Source of the DNA: Neospora caninum Liverpool
Taxonomy: Eukaryota > Apicomplexa > Conoidasida > Eucoccidiorida > Sarcocystidae
Assembly: GCF_000208865.1 (NCBI RefSeq)
Contig: NC_018395.1
Location: forward strand, 5,628,839 to 5,692,838
Direction of reading: 5' to 3'
Length of the DNA stretch: 64,000 nucleotides
The notes under the pieces were generated by a model. That model was not told the DNA's origin. It ran no database searches and saw only the letters and a list, made by a program, of their open reading frames with translations. The position numbers were made by a program, and so were the translations under genes. Positions within the stretch are counted from its first letter, which is position 1, and every line of letters begins with the position of its first letter. This document shows, piece by piece, positions 37,437 to 49,000 of this stretch.

Positions 37437-40400
37437 TCAGTTTGCGTTAGGAGGCAGACCCACTTCTCGAGAGGCGCACTGAATGCGAGTCCACTGTTTT
37501 GGAGTGTGCTTCCAGACGTTCTCCCACAATGTTTTGACGACTTGTTCCAGTATATCGATCAGATCATTTGGCGTTCGATGGGTGGCCCCCTGAAGCGCCA
37601 GCCCCCCACCTATATTTTCGTCCGACCGTTGTGGACACACTTCGGATCGAAGGCCATCTCCCTCCAAGCGCTCTGTACGTTCGCCTTGAACCGGCATCTC
37701 ATTATCCTGTTCCGCATCTGCTTCCGCTCCGCAGGCCGCGTATAATTCTGACGGCTGTGACATGCAGCTTCGGGGGGGGCGCGTCCATTCATTGCTCCGG
37801 GCCTTCCCTACTACCATTGTCTCCCGTATTTCCTCTTCTTGACTACCTCCTCTCTCTCCCTCGTTTGTCGTCTCCTCCTCAACCACGTGCTCTTTGATAA
37901 AGCCCACAACTGCGCCGCTTTCTGTTGCCCCTCCCTCCGAAGTGCCGGCTCCCACCTCAGCTGTCGCTGCTCCGTTGCCTGTGTGTCCACCGCCGGTGCT
38001 TGACACACTATGATATGAGCTACGGTCGGGGCTGGACAAATCTGGCTCTGCACCCGATTCGCTGGGGGAACGGGTTGTGGCGCTCATGCAACAGGGCTGG
38101 TCTCGGCTAGTGTCACTCTGGGTGGTAAATGCAACGAGGTCACCAGATTGGAAATCCTGAGAGGGTGACGATGGAGACGAAAGAGGCGACGAGGCAGTCG
38201 ATGACTCCAGAGACGCAAACGGCATACCACCTGCCATGCCGCCCTCCTCGTCTGCCGATCTTGAAGCAGCTGCTGACTGTGGCACGTGCTGGCTAGCTTG
38301 AGGGCATTCACCTTCGGACACCAGCTGGTCTTGAGACGGAGTGACAGAGGTCACCGGTAATGTAGGCAGCCGATCTACTGCCTTTCCACTGCACGACGAG
38401 GACTGGGGTCCAAACTGCAACTGACGCTGTGCCGACACCATCTGCTCATTGTCTGCGCCGCCTTGCCCTACCGGTACTTCAGACGCTTCCTCCATGCCAC
38501 ATTCAAGCTGCTTGTCTGTGCGTCTGTCTGCTTCACTACAGCGTAACTCGGCTAATTTGCCGCTGGGTCCTACATCAGGCAGGTCTGTACTCGCGTTCTG
38601 TGCACCGTCGAAAGCATCATGGGAGAAGCCGATAGTATCGTTCCGACTGTCGTGGCCACACAACTCGAAAGCAGCAGTTAGTAGCTGCACAGGAGACATG
38701 CGGGAAGCCAGAGCAGCGGCCGTTTCGGGGGCAATCCCACCAAGCATCACGGGTGGAGCCGCCTTCGGAGGTGTCAATTCTTCGACCTGTCTGTCACGCC
38801 CACCGACGTCGGTGTTGTCAAGCTGTGACGCCAACCCAGGGCGAATGTTTGCCCACCTGCTTCCCGAGAAAGAACGATGCCGAGATGCTGTCAGCCGAGC
38901 GGCTACTGCCTCCAGCCCACTCTCCCTCGCCCTCGTCCGTCGGCCTCCTCCCGTCATGCTCAGGGTGCAGGTAGTATTGTCTCCTTCAAGTGTCCGCAAC
39001 GCATCGAACAGTGCCTTGCATGCAAAGCCATCGTCGTTCACAGAGGCTCCTGCTTCGCCTGTGCAATGTGGATATGCTCGCACCATAGACTGGGACGCCT
39101 GCTCAATCACACTGCTTGTGCTGTGAGCAAGCTGCTCTCCTGACAACCGTGACTCCCCGGGCATCCCCCCGTCACCCGCATTCTTGAGAGATCGGCAAAA
39201 CTGGAAGCCACGTTGTTGCAACTGATGATGCTGTCGCTGAGCGGCAGCAACCGCCTGACGCAACATCGAACCCGCACTTTCACGGGTAAGCGCCTCGTTA
39301 GGGCCAGCAGCTGCAGTCGGTGAATCCCCCAAGGTCAGGGTGGAGAGTGGAGCCTGCGCACAGAACGGTATACAGCCCCTCCGTAAAACACATGATCATC
39401 ACTATACTGGTTAGAAGCCGACCTGCCAGCGCGAATGCTCCATACTGAGCAGTCAAATTAGTCGCGGCTCCTCAATACAGACCTTGTTTTATGTTCGAAG
39501 AAGACACTATTGCATGCACGGGCGACTTCATGCTAGACGTAGTAGTTGCCAGCAACACGACACCAACACCTTGTGGCTGAGCCACACTCATTTGTGCAGC
39601 GTTCCTATGCAAGGTAAAGGTTACCTTCTTTTTCTCTATCTTCGCCACAATGGTAACGCAAGGTAGCGGAGGAACTGCAAAAAAAGCATTCCACAAAGCA
39701 ATCGCTGTTCCCACAAAACGCACGTTTATACGCAAGCACGCCGACTTTCTTGCTCTGAAACTCAACAGATCCGCAGTGCGATCTTCTGAAACGTAAGTCT
39801 CCAGAAGGCTGATACACGGATGTCAGGAGGGGTGGTCCTATCGCCAGCAACGTATCTGTACAGAATATTAAGCATTTGTGTTAATTACATGGAGACTCAC
39901 TGTCGATGCCGGTTGTGAATGGTAGTTTATACTGTTTGGGCTGTCTTGCTTCCGCAAGGCCGTGGATGTACGGGCAGTAGTATGTGTCGCACACGTCTTC
40001 TCGATATTTCTCGCAGATGATCATCTGCAAAGCGCAGGGGATCACAGACCTGATAACGTGCTTCGATAACCTTGTTTTCTTCTCTAGGCATTGAAACTCG
40101 TTTGTAAAAATGAACAAGTTGGAAGCAAACAGGGGACTGAGGTTACGACTTTACTCCGGGTAGCGGTTGTTCATCTGTAAACCCCTTGAGGCCCACTTCC
40201 GCCCTTTAAACAACGGCGCTCAGCCGCATGTTTTCGGCCCCTACCGGCCCTGGAACCCGCTGCCCTCTCTGGGATGTACTTCCAGTGCCCCGTGGGCAGA
40301 GCATAGACACAGAATGGATCCAGCTGCTCTGAGGCCGTTTCACCTCTTACCTTATAGAACAGAGGGTGATACAGGATCTCCTCTGTAGAATGGGCAAATG

Positions 40401-40643
40401 GGCATTCCCCTCCCCGAGGACACGTATTTACGATTATTTCCTCCTTCCATTCATTGAAACAACAACATGCATCTCCTCCTTTCCCTGACCCGCCTCCTCC
40501 TCGTCGTCTACCATTGCCCTTGATGTGCTGGTTTTGCTGTCCGACAGCACCACTTCCTGCTGGGCGTCGAGCGCAACGAGGCCTGCCGCACCCGCCGCCA
40601 TGGGTTGGCCGCTCCGTTGGATCGGCTTGCTTTGTGGTAACAT
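37437..40643 (-). CDS. CCCH-type zinc-finger protein
   Basis: Probable RNA-binding protein. Model on the - strand: exons 40643-40490, 40083-39901, 39674-39625 and 39353-37437, phases 1, 1, 0, about 767 aa. Residues C75, C83, C88 and H92 in the segment ICEKYREDVCDTYYCPYIHG form C-x7-C-x4-C-x3-H, a CCCH finger. CCCH proteins usually bind AU- or U-rich RNA and control mRNA turnover or translation. Only one finger is evident. The remaining 640 residues, in one long exon, are Ser/Gly/Glu/Ala-rich and mostly disordered, with a more structured C-terminal segment (DLIDILEQVVKTLWENVWKH) near the end. The first donor (GTCAGG at 40489) is weak. An optional extra exon within 39855-39724 also fits in phase but would need introns of about 45-63 and 49 bases. 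The long last exon is the most secure part. Confidence 0.62.
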
Positions 40644-41855
40644 GCGGACAAAGAACGTGAATATACCGGATGAATGATCTGTCTGAAAGATAAATCGGGC
40701 AGCGGCGGCTCCAGTACTGGTTGTGCGAGTATTGACAGCGCCTGAGGTACAGTACAGAAAGAAACAGACATACGCCCCTGGCTAATTGTTCCTGTCGTCG
40801 TCGCAGTGGAAGAAGTAGCAGTACGGGGAGTCCTAGAGAGTGCGAAGAGAACAGCTAAGTTTGACTTTATAAGGCGCTTCTAGGCAAATATCAGGACCTG
40901 GAATCTCCCACGTTAGACGCCACGTAACAGCAGAGCGGTGTCCGGAGGCTCCTGCCGCCCCTGAGTTTGTGCCGCTAGAGAGGGAATGCCTGACGGAAAG
41001 GGATGCGAAACTTACGTAATTCCAAACTCGCAAGCGCCACTGACGAGCCTCCGGCACTTCTTAGTGCGGAAACGACAGAGATCTTCTTCACTAAGCAGCG
41101 ACCCACACGCCATTTCCTTTCGAGCCTTGCGATTCAGACAGCTTTGCAACAAAGAAGGTAACAAAAGCCGTTGAGAGAGGCACACACAACCCACTCCTGC
41201 AGACGTCTGTCGATGTGAGTAGCTTTGCTGGACTCGGGAGCTCAAGCTCAAGAAATTAGGACGCTCCAGTTAGTTCACGCCATAACCGCATCACGCAATA
41301 TCGCAGTCCGGGCACGCGACCCAGTAACAGCGAAGTGCTGGCTGAGCTAGCGCTGCTCCAGTAGTGATAGAGTACAGGGGTAACTACTACGAAATGTTGC
41401 CTCTGTATGCATTCGTCCTGTCTCGCTTGTTGTCGGTGTTGCTTTACGCGGCTGCTCACGACTTTCTGAAGTTGGGTGGTACTGACATGGTACTTCCTTG
41501 GTGGGGCTGCATATGTCTCCGGCCATCAGACAGAGGGGCCGACTCGGTACCCGACGAGCCGAAAACGCCTCCTAATCCTCGCAGACGTATATGGAACAGT
41601 AGTTTTCATGCACATCGCTCGTTAACGCCAGCTGGTAGCTCGGAAAGATGATACAGCCTGTCCTGTACCAGGACAGGGGCTCCCGGGTGTCGACGGTGGG
41701 TGACAATGCTCACGATGACGCTAACTTTCACTGATACAGAAATGTTTGCTTTCCTCATAAATTGGAATTGAGCAGGCAAACTGCAAGTCCTCCGCCGTAC
41801 ATGCGTCCAGGAAGGATATGACCTGAAGAAGGCATCTAAGTTTCTGTCCCCCATT

Positions 41856-41866
41856 CCCCCCCCCCC
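41856..41866. repeat. C11 homopolymer
   Basis: Eleven consecutive C on the + strand in a non-coding spacer. It is a simple repeat prone to length error in assembly. Confidence 0.9.
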
Positions 41867-43253
41867 TGCAGAGTCCCTCCAGCCGAAGAGCTCTCTATTG
41901 TTGCTAGGGACACACTAGGTACGACAGGCCGAGACACGTTAGACTGCGGACCCGTTCAATGGCCCTCTTCACCACCTGAGCGCACGTTAGCAGTTATGGT
42001 TCGATTACACTCCACTCAAGAAAACCGCATTTTCCAACAGCAATCTGACGAAAAGTGGCATTCGCGACAACAAAAGCAAGCTGGTGCCACACCGCCCTGG
42101 CGGCTGGGACCTCGCCGCCAAGTCACCGGGAGAGCATGAGGGGCCGCTGCAACAGCGGTCTGCCGTTGCCAGCAGTTCCTTTGGTCCCTCTGCTACAGTC
42201 TCTACCCTTACCAGCTGGAGGACAAGAATCAGGAGAGGCAAACGGCAAAAAAAGTGGCTACGGACACCGGTGCAAACAGAAGGAACTGGGTACAGAAACG
42301 GCAACCATCATGAACTCTAGGACCATACTACATGTATCTGGAAGGGTTGTACGGATGGAGGGGGAAAAAGAGATCACTGCGGATGATATGCGCGGAGGTG
42401 TCCACCCAAGCCCTGGCGCAACGTGACCATGGCGGCAATCGATACGCACGCCCCCTCTTATGTTGCGGCGTCTTACAAAGCGGAGACTGGGGCTGGACAT
42501 CTCAGAGCCTACGAGCGAAACATGCTGCACGAAAAACAAATCCAGAAAATCTGGCGACACAACCTCAGCCTGACACAGCCAGCTGCAATCGCCTAGAATA
42601 CCACAGTAGTGCGCTATGCGTTTAATCTCTTTATGGTCATTGACGTCGATCGGGTCCCGACGTGAGTCAACGACAGCTGCGCCGACGGGTTTTCAGGACC
42701 GTTCTAGTAAGGAATTTTCCAGGTGCAAAAAGTCATTTCTGAAGACACCATGGAAAACAACGTTGAGCAAAATGCGTGGAAAACCGCATGAAACTGGTGA
42801 ATGGATGGCTATCGCTTGCTGTCATCTTTCGCTGCCTGAGTGTTGGTGGGCACTAGTGGCGTTCGCCGCCAACCTGACGACGAGGCCGCCTGCCGTTCCT
42901 TGACAGGTTCCGCGAGAGGCCTGTAGCCTGGGCTACGGGTAGACCTGGTCGTCGTGGAAATACTCCCGGGCGCTGCACTGGGTGTGGACGGCTGCTAAGG
43001 CCTCTTAGTCTTCCTCGGCTCGGTTCTCTGTCAGTGCGTGGCGCCGGAGCGACGTACGTCGTCATCACCGACTGGCTGAATCCGCTCGACTCTAATTGAT
43101 TATGAAGGAAAACTGGCTCGCTCGTCGGCTATTGCGGTGTCGTCCTGGCGCAGCGGGATGGTGTGTGGTGCGATTCGAACTTTGAGAGCGAGCAGCGGGT
43201 GTGCATTATGTTTCCCACAACCTCCAACCGTCAGCCGGCCCCATCTACAAGGT

Positions 43254-43291
43254 GGTCACTGCCGGGCACGAACCCGGCCAGCTGCGTGACC
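43254..43291. other. nested perfect hairpin
   Basis: Outer arms GGTCAC (43254-43259) and GTGACC (43286-43291) pair fully. Inside them GCCGGG (43261-43266) pairs with CCCGGC (43273-43278) around a six-base loop. The asymmetric internal loop is 1 base on the left and 7 on the right. It lies in a long non-coding spacer. It could be part of a small structured RNA or a regulatory element. A tRNA was considered and rejected. Confidence 0.5.
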
Positions 43292-45130
43292 TTTACTGAC
43301 CGGTTCATTGGAGCCAGGCGTCAGAAACAGTGAGATTCGCTGGACGCCGGTGCATTGTTGCTGCAGAGCTGTCAGAGCAATAAAGCTACGCCTATAGATC
43401 CCCACTTTTCGGCTGCTTCACGTAGGATGGCGAGGAGCTAGCGTAATTTCTATTGAAGATGGCGTAAATCCTTCCAGGGGTACCAGAAGCGGCCAGAAAC
43501 AACACCGACACAGAGCAAGGGTGTCTACAGGTACAGGAGAAAAAACGGCTTTGTCAGCTAGGCGTCGACAGGTGGTTAGGAAGTAGCTCCTGTACAACAA
43601 CGGGTGCCGCAATCACAAATGCGTTGAGGTTAGAGTACGCTAGGCAGAGAACACCGCAAAACTTCACGCGAACCGCAAATCAATCATGGTCGTCAATCTA
43701 GGGAAGCCCGTGCGCGACGTTAAAGCAAACTGAAGAGTGGTACCGCTCTAGCTGTTTCGCTCGCCCACGGAGTGTGAGCTGGTTGGACCTGTGCAACACT
43801 AACATTAACTGTCACTAGCGTCCGTGCGTCATCCACCATTCCAGACAAAATGGAGGTGGGTAAATATCTGCTGCCTCGGGCTTGCCTTCGTGTCGGACAC
43901 GGGGGGGAACTTCGGCGTTGCATCAAAAGAGGATGGCTGTTAAGAGTTGTTTTACCCTTCGAATCACTGCTTATTTCTCCATCCACATCTGTTAGCCCGC
44001 CATACAATCGGAGCGCCTTTTCGTCAATAATCGATACGTGAATATAGCATCCCTCTAAAGTTCTGTTCCCATATAGGATACGGCTTTTCTGTGTCTATGA
44101 CATAAGGACGGAGGTCCCATGCTGCCTCACGCACCGCAGCAAGATTGAACGCCCCGGCGTTGGACGGTTTTGTAGCCACCCGACCTGCTGCTGGGAGCAT
44201 CTCTATCCCTAACACATACGCATGTTCCACGAGAACGTATTGCAATATCCGCACTCAGGTGGTGTGCGTAGCACGTGGCACTGCGTCTTTAATTTGGACG
44301 GCTGGCAATACTCCTGTGTGGCCTCACCTTCACCACGGTACCCTGAGGTATAATTGGAAAGAAATCGGATGTATTAGACTGGCTTCAATTCATCTTTAGT
44401 GAACACGGCAGTCCCCACGGAAGTTTCCGTGCACTGTGCCATGCCTTGTACACATTGAACTAGAGCGTTAGAGCCAGTGACACAGTCCCTCTAGAGCTTC
44501 AGCTGAAGGAAACGCGTCAACCGACAGTGCGAGCACCGAGTTTGCGACTGCCAATGCAAAAATCCTCCGATTCCTTTATACAACGCGGCGCGCTTCACCG
44601 ACGAAGGCGTCCCTACCCCCCTAAAAAAACTATCATCTAACGAATGGCCGACCGCTGACCGCTCTCCAGGTCTCCGGCCTCTGCATCCACTCATGGTATT
44701 GATTGCATCGGAGCAGAAGAAAGTAAGCCATGCGCACACGGACTGTTTCTATGCTACAGGATTATTGGAGTCGGATGACCACGGCTGGGTACATCTCCCA
44801 CGATGTTCGTCAAAGTAGAAGGCGTGGTGAGGCTACAACAGCGTTGGTCAGGACGGACTGCATCAGAACAGCAGGCGTTTACCGCAGCTACCGGTGCCCT
44901 GAGACAGGATGTCGAAAAACATCCCCTCAGAGTGAGACGTGAACGAGACCTCTCGCTGGTCACCAGCCTAAGCAAAAGCCCAATTGAACTGAAGGCTACA
45001 CACCTTTGCCACACTAATGGGCTGTGATATTCGGTCAACTACTGCAGCAGCGCTTACGTCGGTCACCACCTGCCATGTGACACAGAGGGGAACGTTACTC
45101 GGCCAGCGACACCCCTTCAGTGACGATATA

Positions 45131-45246
45131 AGCATCCAGTTTGTTAAAAAGTGTTAGGAAGCGACCAATCTTGGTTGGTTCCTTTCTCAGCATCCAGTTT
45201 GTTAAAAAGCGTTTGGAAATGACCAATCTCGGTTTGTTCCTTTCTC
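45131..45246 (+). repeat. 58-bp tandem duplication upstream of the lipase gene
   Basis: Two adjacent 58-base units, 45131-45188 and 45189-45246, both begin AGCATCCAGTTTGTTAAAAA and end TTCCTTTCTC, with scattered substitutions between. Each carries GACCAATCT/C followed by a T/G-rich stretch. They lie about 0.8 kb upstream of the predicted lipase start, so a promoter or 5' UTR role is possible. Confidence 0.9.
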
Positions 45247-46026
45247 ATTTTAACGCGCATACTCTCTTCAGGAGCACAGTCTCCTCCTTTAACTGCAACT
45301 GATGTTCCAGTTTTTCTTACAGCCAGCCTGTGGCTTCGGTGACAAAGTGATGGACACCCACTCCACGCACATTAAACGCGTTTTGAGGTGTTCCCTGTGC
45401 GTCATCTCGGGGTATTCGTGCGACACCCGAGGTGACGCGACAGGGGGACCAGCGCTCGAGCCCGTACGGGGGCCCCCAACGACAGGGGTCCGGCTGTGCT
45501 TAGAGATCTCCCGGCGCGCGGTTGCGGGCAACATTCTGACTACACGAACCAGGCCCGTCGTTAAGCGGTCCTGCCAGAGAAACTTGAAGTATTGGATTTT
45601 TCAGGCATCTGATTGACAAAAAGGGCGATACTGGCATTGCCCGGACCACTGTGCTCGGTGTAAACGAGTACAGAACCTGTTCGCCGCATGCAAATTTCGT
45701 TCGTGGCTGCATACGGAGGAAGCCTCCCTAGAGCGACTTGATACGTCACTTTTCACCAAAACATCTCACCCATCGAGGATACTTGAAATGTGCGGTGATG
45801 TATGGACGATTCCAACTCCAATCGTGCACGAAACCGTGAAGCCGGAGTCTTTCCTGTCGACGGGGCAAGCTCCGAGTGTGCCGTCGCCGTCTCGTCCCAG
45901 CGGGGTACGATTCCATATGAGCACAGATGCGACTGAACAGAGGCTCTTTCCGTGCATTCCGCCGTTTCCACCTCGATGCAGGGTTCCCGTTGCGAGAGGC
46001 ATCGCCGATTCGGCGCATCAGATGCA

Positions 46027-49000
46027 ATGCGTTGCCTCCGTCTCCTCCCGGTCGTTGCCGTCCTCATCGCCCTCGCCTGTTTTGCGCGACTGACCCACCA
46101 GAAGGGGATCGCAGTCCCCGGCACACCGGCTCGGGAGGATGGCGCTGCGGCCGGCCAACCTGAACAGAGCGAACCGAATGAAGCTAAACAGAGGCAAAAC
46201 CTCTCTGCAAAGGCTGGATATGCGGCGACAGCTGAAAAGGCGACGAAAGGGGCCGCAAAGGGAACCAGGAAGAATCCATCCGGGAAGGCAGCGGGCATAC
46301 AGGAACGGCCATCGATAGGCAGGCGAGTTTCCAATTGGGTTGCCGGTATTTTTCGGCGCCGCTCAGCCGATCAGACGGAACCAAAGAGGGCGAGGCGAAC
46401 GAGGCGTACGCCAGAGGCCTCTCGGGATGTCGGTAAAGACGAGCAGCAGGGTCTCCAACGAGGCGCTATGACGATGGAGACTAACGAGAAACAACCTGGC
46501 GGTACACACGCGGCAGCGGCTGTTCATGAAGGAGAACGATCTCCAGGCTCCGAATCAACAGAGGGGAGCCCTTGTTCTCTGAACGACCAGCACGAAGGTG
46601 GAGACGCGGAACAAGATGTGCAGGTCAGTGATGAAAATGAACATCCTCATCTGACTTCCGATGACAAGAAGGCCGCACCTATGGGTGATTCCGATACGTT
46701 TGAGATCAATCCGGAAGTATCAGAGGGGTGGTCATCTGACGTAGGTCTTAAAGAGTCGGACGGGTCTTTTCTGACTCATGACGACTCGTGGATCCGATGG
46801 ATGTACGGAGATGCGGAGGACAAGCTTATGCAGGAGGCATCTACTCTCGAAAAATCTCCTGGCGACCTGCCAGAAGAGAGCGACAACCAAACTGAGGACG
46901 GTGGCAAGAGTCAAACGCCGCCTTCCTGGGACTGGACTCCTACAGGACCCTCTGATGCCGACACTGGGAATCTGCACAAAGCTCTCCAGGGTGAGCGTAA
47001 CGTGGCAAATGCTGCGAGGGATGCGACAAAGGTTGCCTTTCCTGAATCGTCTTCGAGCGACGAGGAGAGCGAAGAAGAGGAGAAGGCATTTAAACGCGTG
47101 ATTCGTGCGCTGTTGCCGCCCTGGGCTGGCCCGGCCGACTCCCAGACCGGAAACCATGGTGTCAGGGGGCCTGAGGAAAGCAGGCCTGGGCCTGAGTCGC
47201 CGGCGTCCGCTGTTATAGAGAATGATCGAAACGGAAAGCCGAAGGCAGCTGCTGACCCTACTCCCGGTCACCAGGAAAGACCAGCGAATCAGGACTCGGA
47301 TCCAGGTTTCCGTGTGGTCCCGGCAAGTTTGAGCATGGCGAATTCGTGGTGGGCTGTGAGCGAAGGCGAAGCTACGTCGAATTCCTTCCTCATCGATGCG
47401 TCTTCAGAGGCTGTGGTGTTCAAAGACAAATCTTTCCCTCTGGAGGCTGGAAACGTCGTAGAGAACCACGATATGCGGAATTTTGGAGTTGTTCGCGCAG
47501 CAAACGTTGTCGCTTACCGGCACCAGATGGCGTGCAGAAATTTCCACACCACGGCGCATCTCATGAATGAACTTCCCTCCATGTACGGCGTTGTTTGTAC
47601 TATCACCCGGCTCACCGCCTTCGCCGAGGACGCAGCGGCGGGGCTTCACGTCCCCGTCAACTCCGCTGCAGTCCGGGCGTTGGCAAAAGTGAGCAGCGCA
47701 GCCAATGCAAGGAAACATGCGATTGAAGTGGCCCTTGCCATACGAAAACACATTGCTGATGCCGCGTCGCGTCAGGATTCTCTCAACCTCGGCCTTCTCC
47801 TCAATAGCGTCATGATGGAACATCCTAGCCTCCGGCCTGTCTGCAGCGCCCTCATTATGATGCGTGAGTGAAAACTGGAATGCTGGAGGGGAAGAGGAGG
47901 CACAGAGCGCGTCTCTTCATTCTGGCTCTTCCCTTTTGTAGTTTGTGTTTTCGCTGCTCAGTTCTCGCTCGTGGTCCAACCCGTTCAATTGGTTTCCCCC
48001 AGCATCAGGGATGGAGGTCAGCTGACTGTATGCAAATCATCGATGCCGTCTGTGGCGTCTTTACGTGCGTTCTTGTCCCCGGCTTTGTGTAGCGACTCTT
48101 TTCCGTTGCTCCGACATCTTCCTAGCCTGTCGCGCCTCTCCCTGTTGTCCGTCCGTGTTGCTCTTTTTCGCCGCTTTTATTTCCGTAGACGATGGCGAGA
48201 AAACATCCGCGGACTCAACCTGTTGACTGCTTTCCATGGGTTTGTTCGCTTTTGACGCAGATGTAGGAATGCACCTGGTGTCCCAGCCTCGTTTCACGTG
48301 TACGCATCGTGGCTGTCTGCCTGTGTGTCGCGTCCTCGTTCCGCTTGAGAGCTCCGCTTCTACCTGAGGAGGACCGCACTCTAGTTTCCCTTTCTTTCCA
48401 CGTGTCAGGTCTTCGTGTGCGGCTACGCCTCGTTCGTGCCAATCATGGGACCACGCTGTCGCCTCGAAATGTCTGATTTGCGATGGGAGGGGGGGGGGCT
48501 GCTTCGGCTGACGACTTTAATTTACTCGGTACACGCGGATGCTGTGCCGCGTGGTAGGAGACTGTGGAACTGTCTGTAACGGTAATGTGCGTCGTGCTGA
48601 CACACAACCTAGTGAGACATTCTCAGCCTTCGTAGCGGATGCTCCCTATTTGGTCCTGGCACTTCTGCCATGCGTTTTGCCTCTGTTCCCTCGCTCCAGT
48701 CATCCCCGTCACTGTGTGTACCTCGCTATTTTCTTCGCACCACATGTGCTTGCGTTGCGCGTACTGCAGTGTTCGAATGCCGCGCCACATTGCCGTATCC
48801 TCTGCGAGCGCAGAACGGCTTCCCAGTCCTCCCTCCGGAAGATATCCCCAAATCTCCGTACCTACGCCATATGAATCAAGAGGGCGCCGACATTCGCATT
48901 CCCGCCGATGCGCCCACCGCTTTCCCCATCACGATTGTCGCGCAGTCAGGAGGCTCAACGTTTGACGGTGCGAACAGGGACAGTCCGAAGGAGGACGAGC

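Larger units (their letters stand above)
40644..46026. other. 5.4-kb divergent intergenic region
   Basis: This lies between the starts of the - strand CCCH gene and the + strand lipase gene. Open frames reach 95-123 codons but none has splice support or convincing composition, so I list no gene. Visible structure is a C11 run, a 38-base nested hairpin, and a two-unit 58-bp tandem repeat close to the lipase gene. A T-GAGACG element, a motif reported in coccidian promoters, occurs at 44933-44939, but a single 7-mer proves nothing. Confidence 0.5.

Noticed and set aside
43141..43190. tRNA-like boxes (TGGCGCAGCGGGAT and GATTCGAAC)
   Set aside because: The two boxes are only about 20 bases apart and no cloverleaf can be drawn on either strand.
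43250..43295. tRNA gene on the - strand suggested by GGGTTCGTGCCC
   Set aside because: The T-loop lacks the conserved A after the purine, no A box or D arm lies at the right distance, and the flanks pair as an extended hairpin instead of an acceptor stem.
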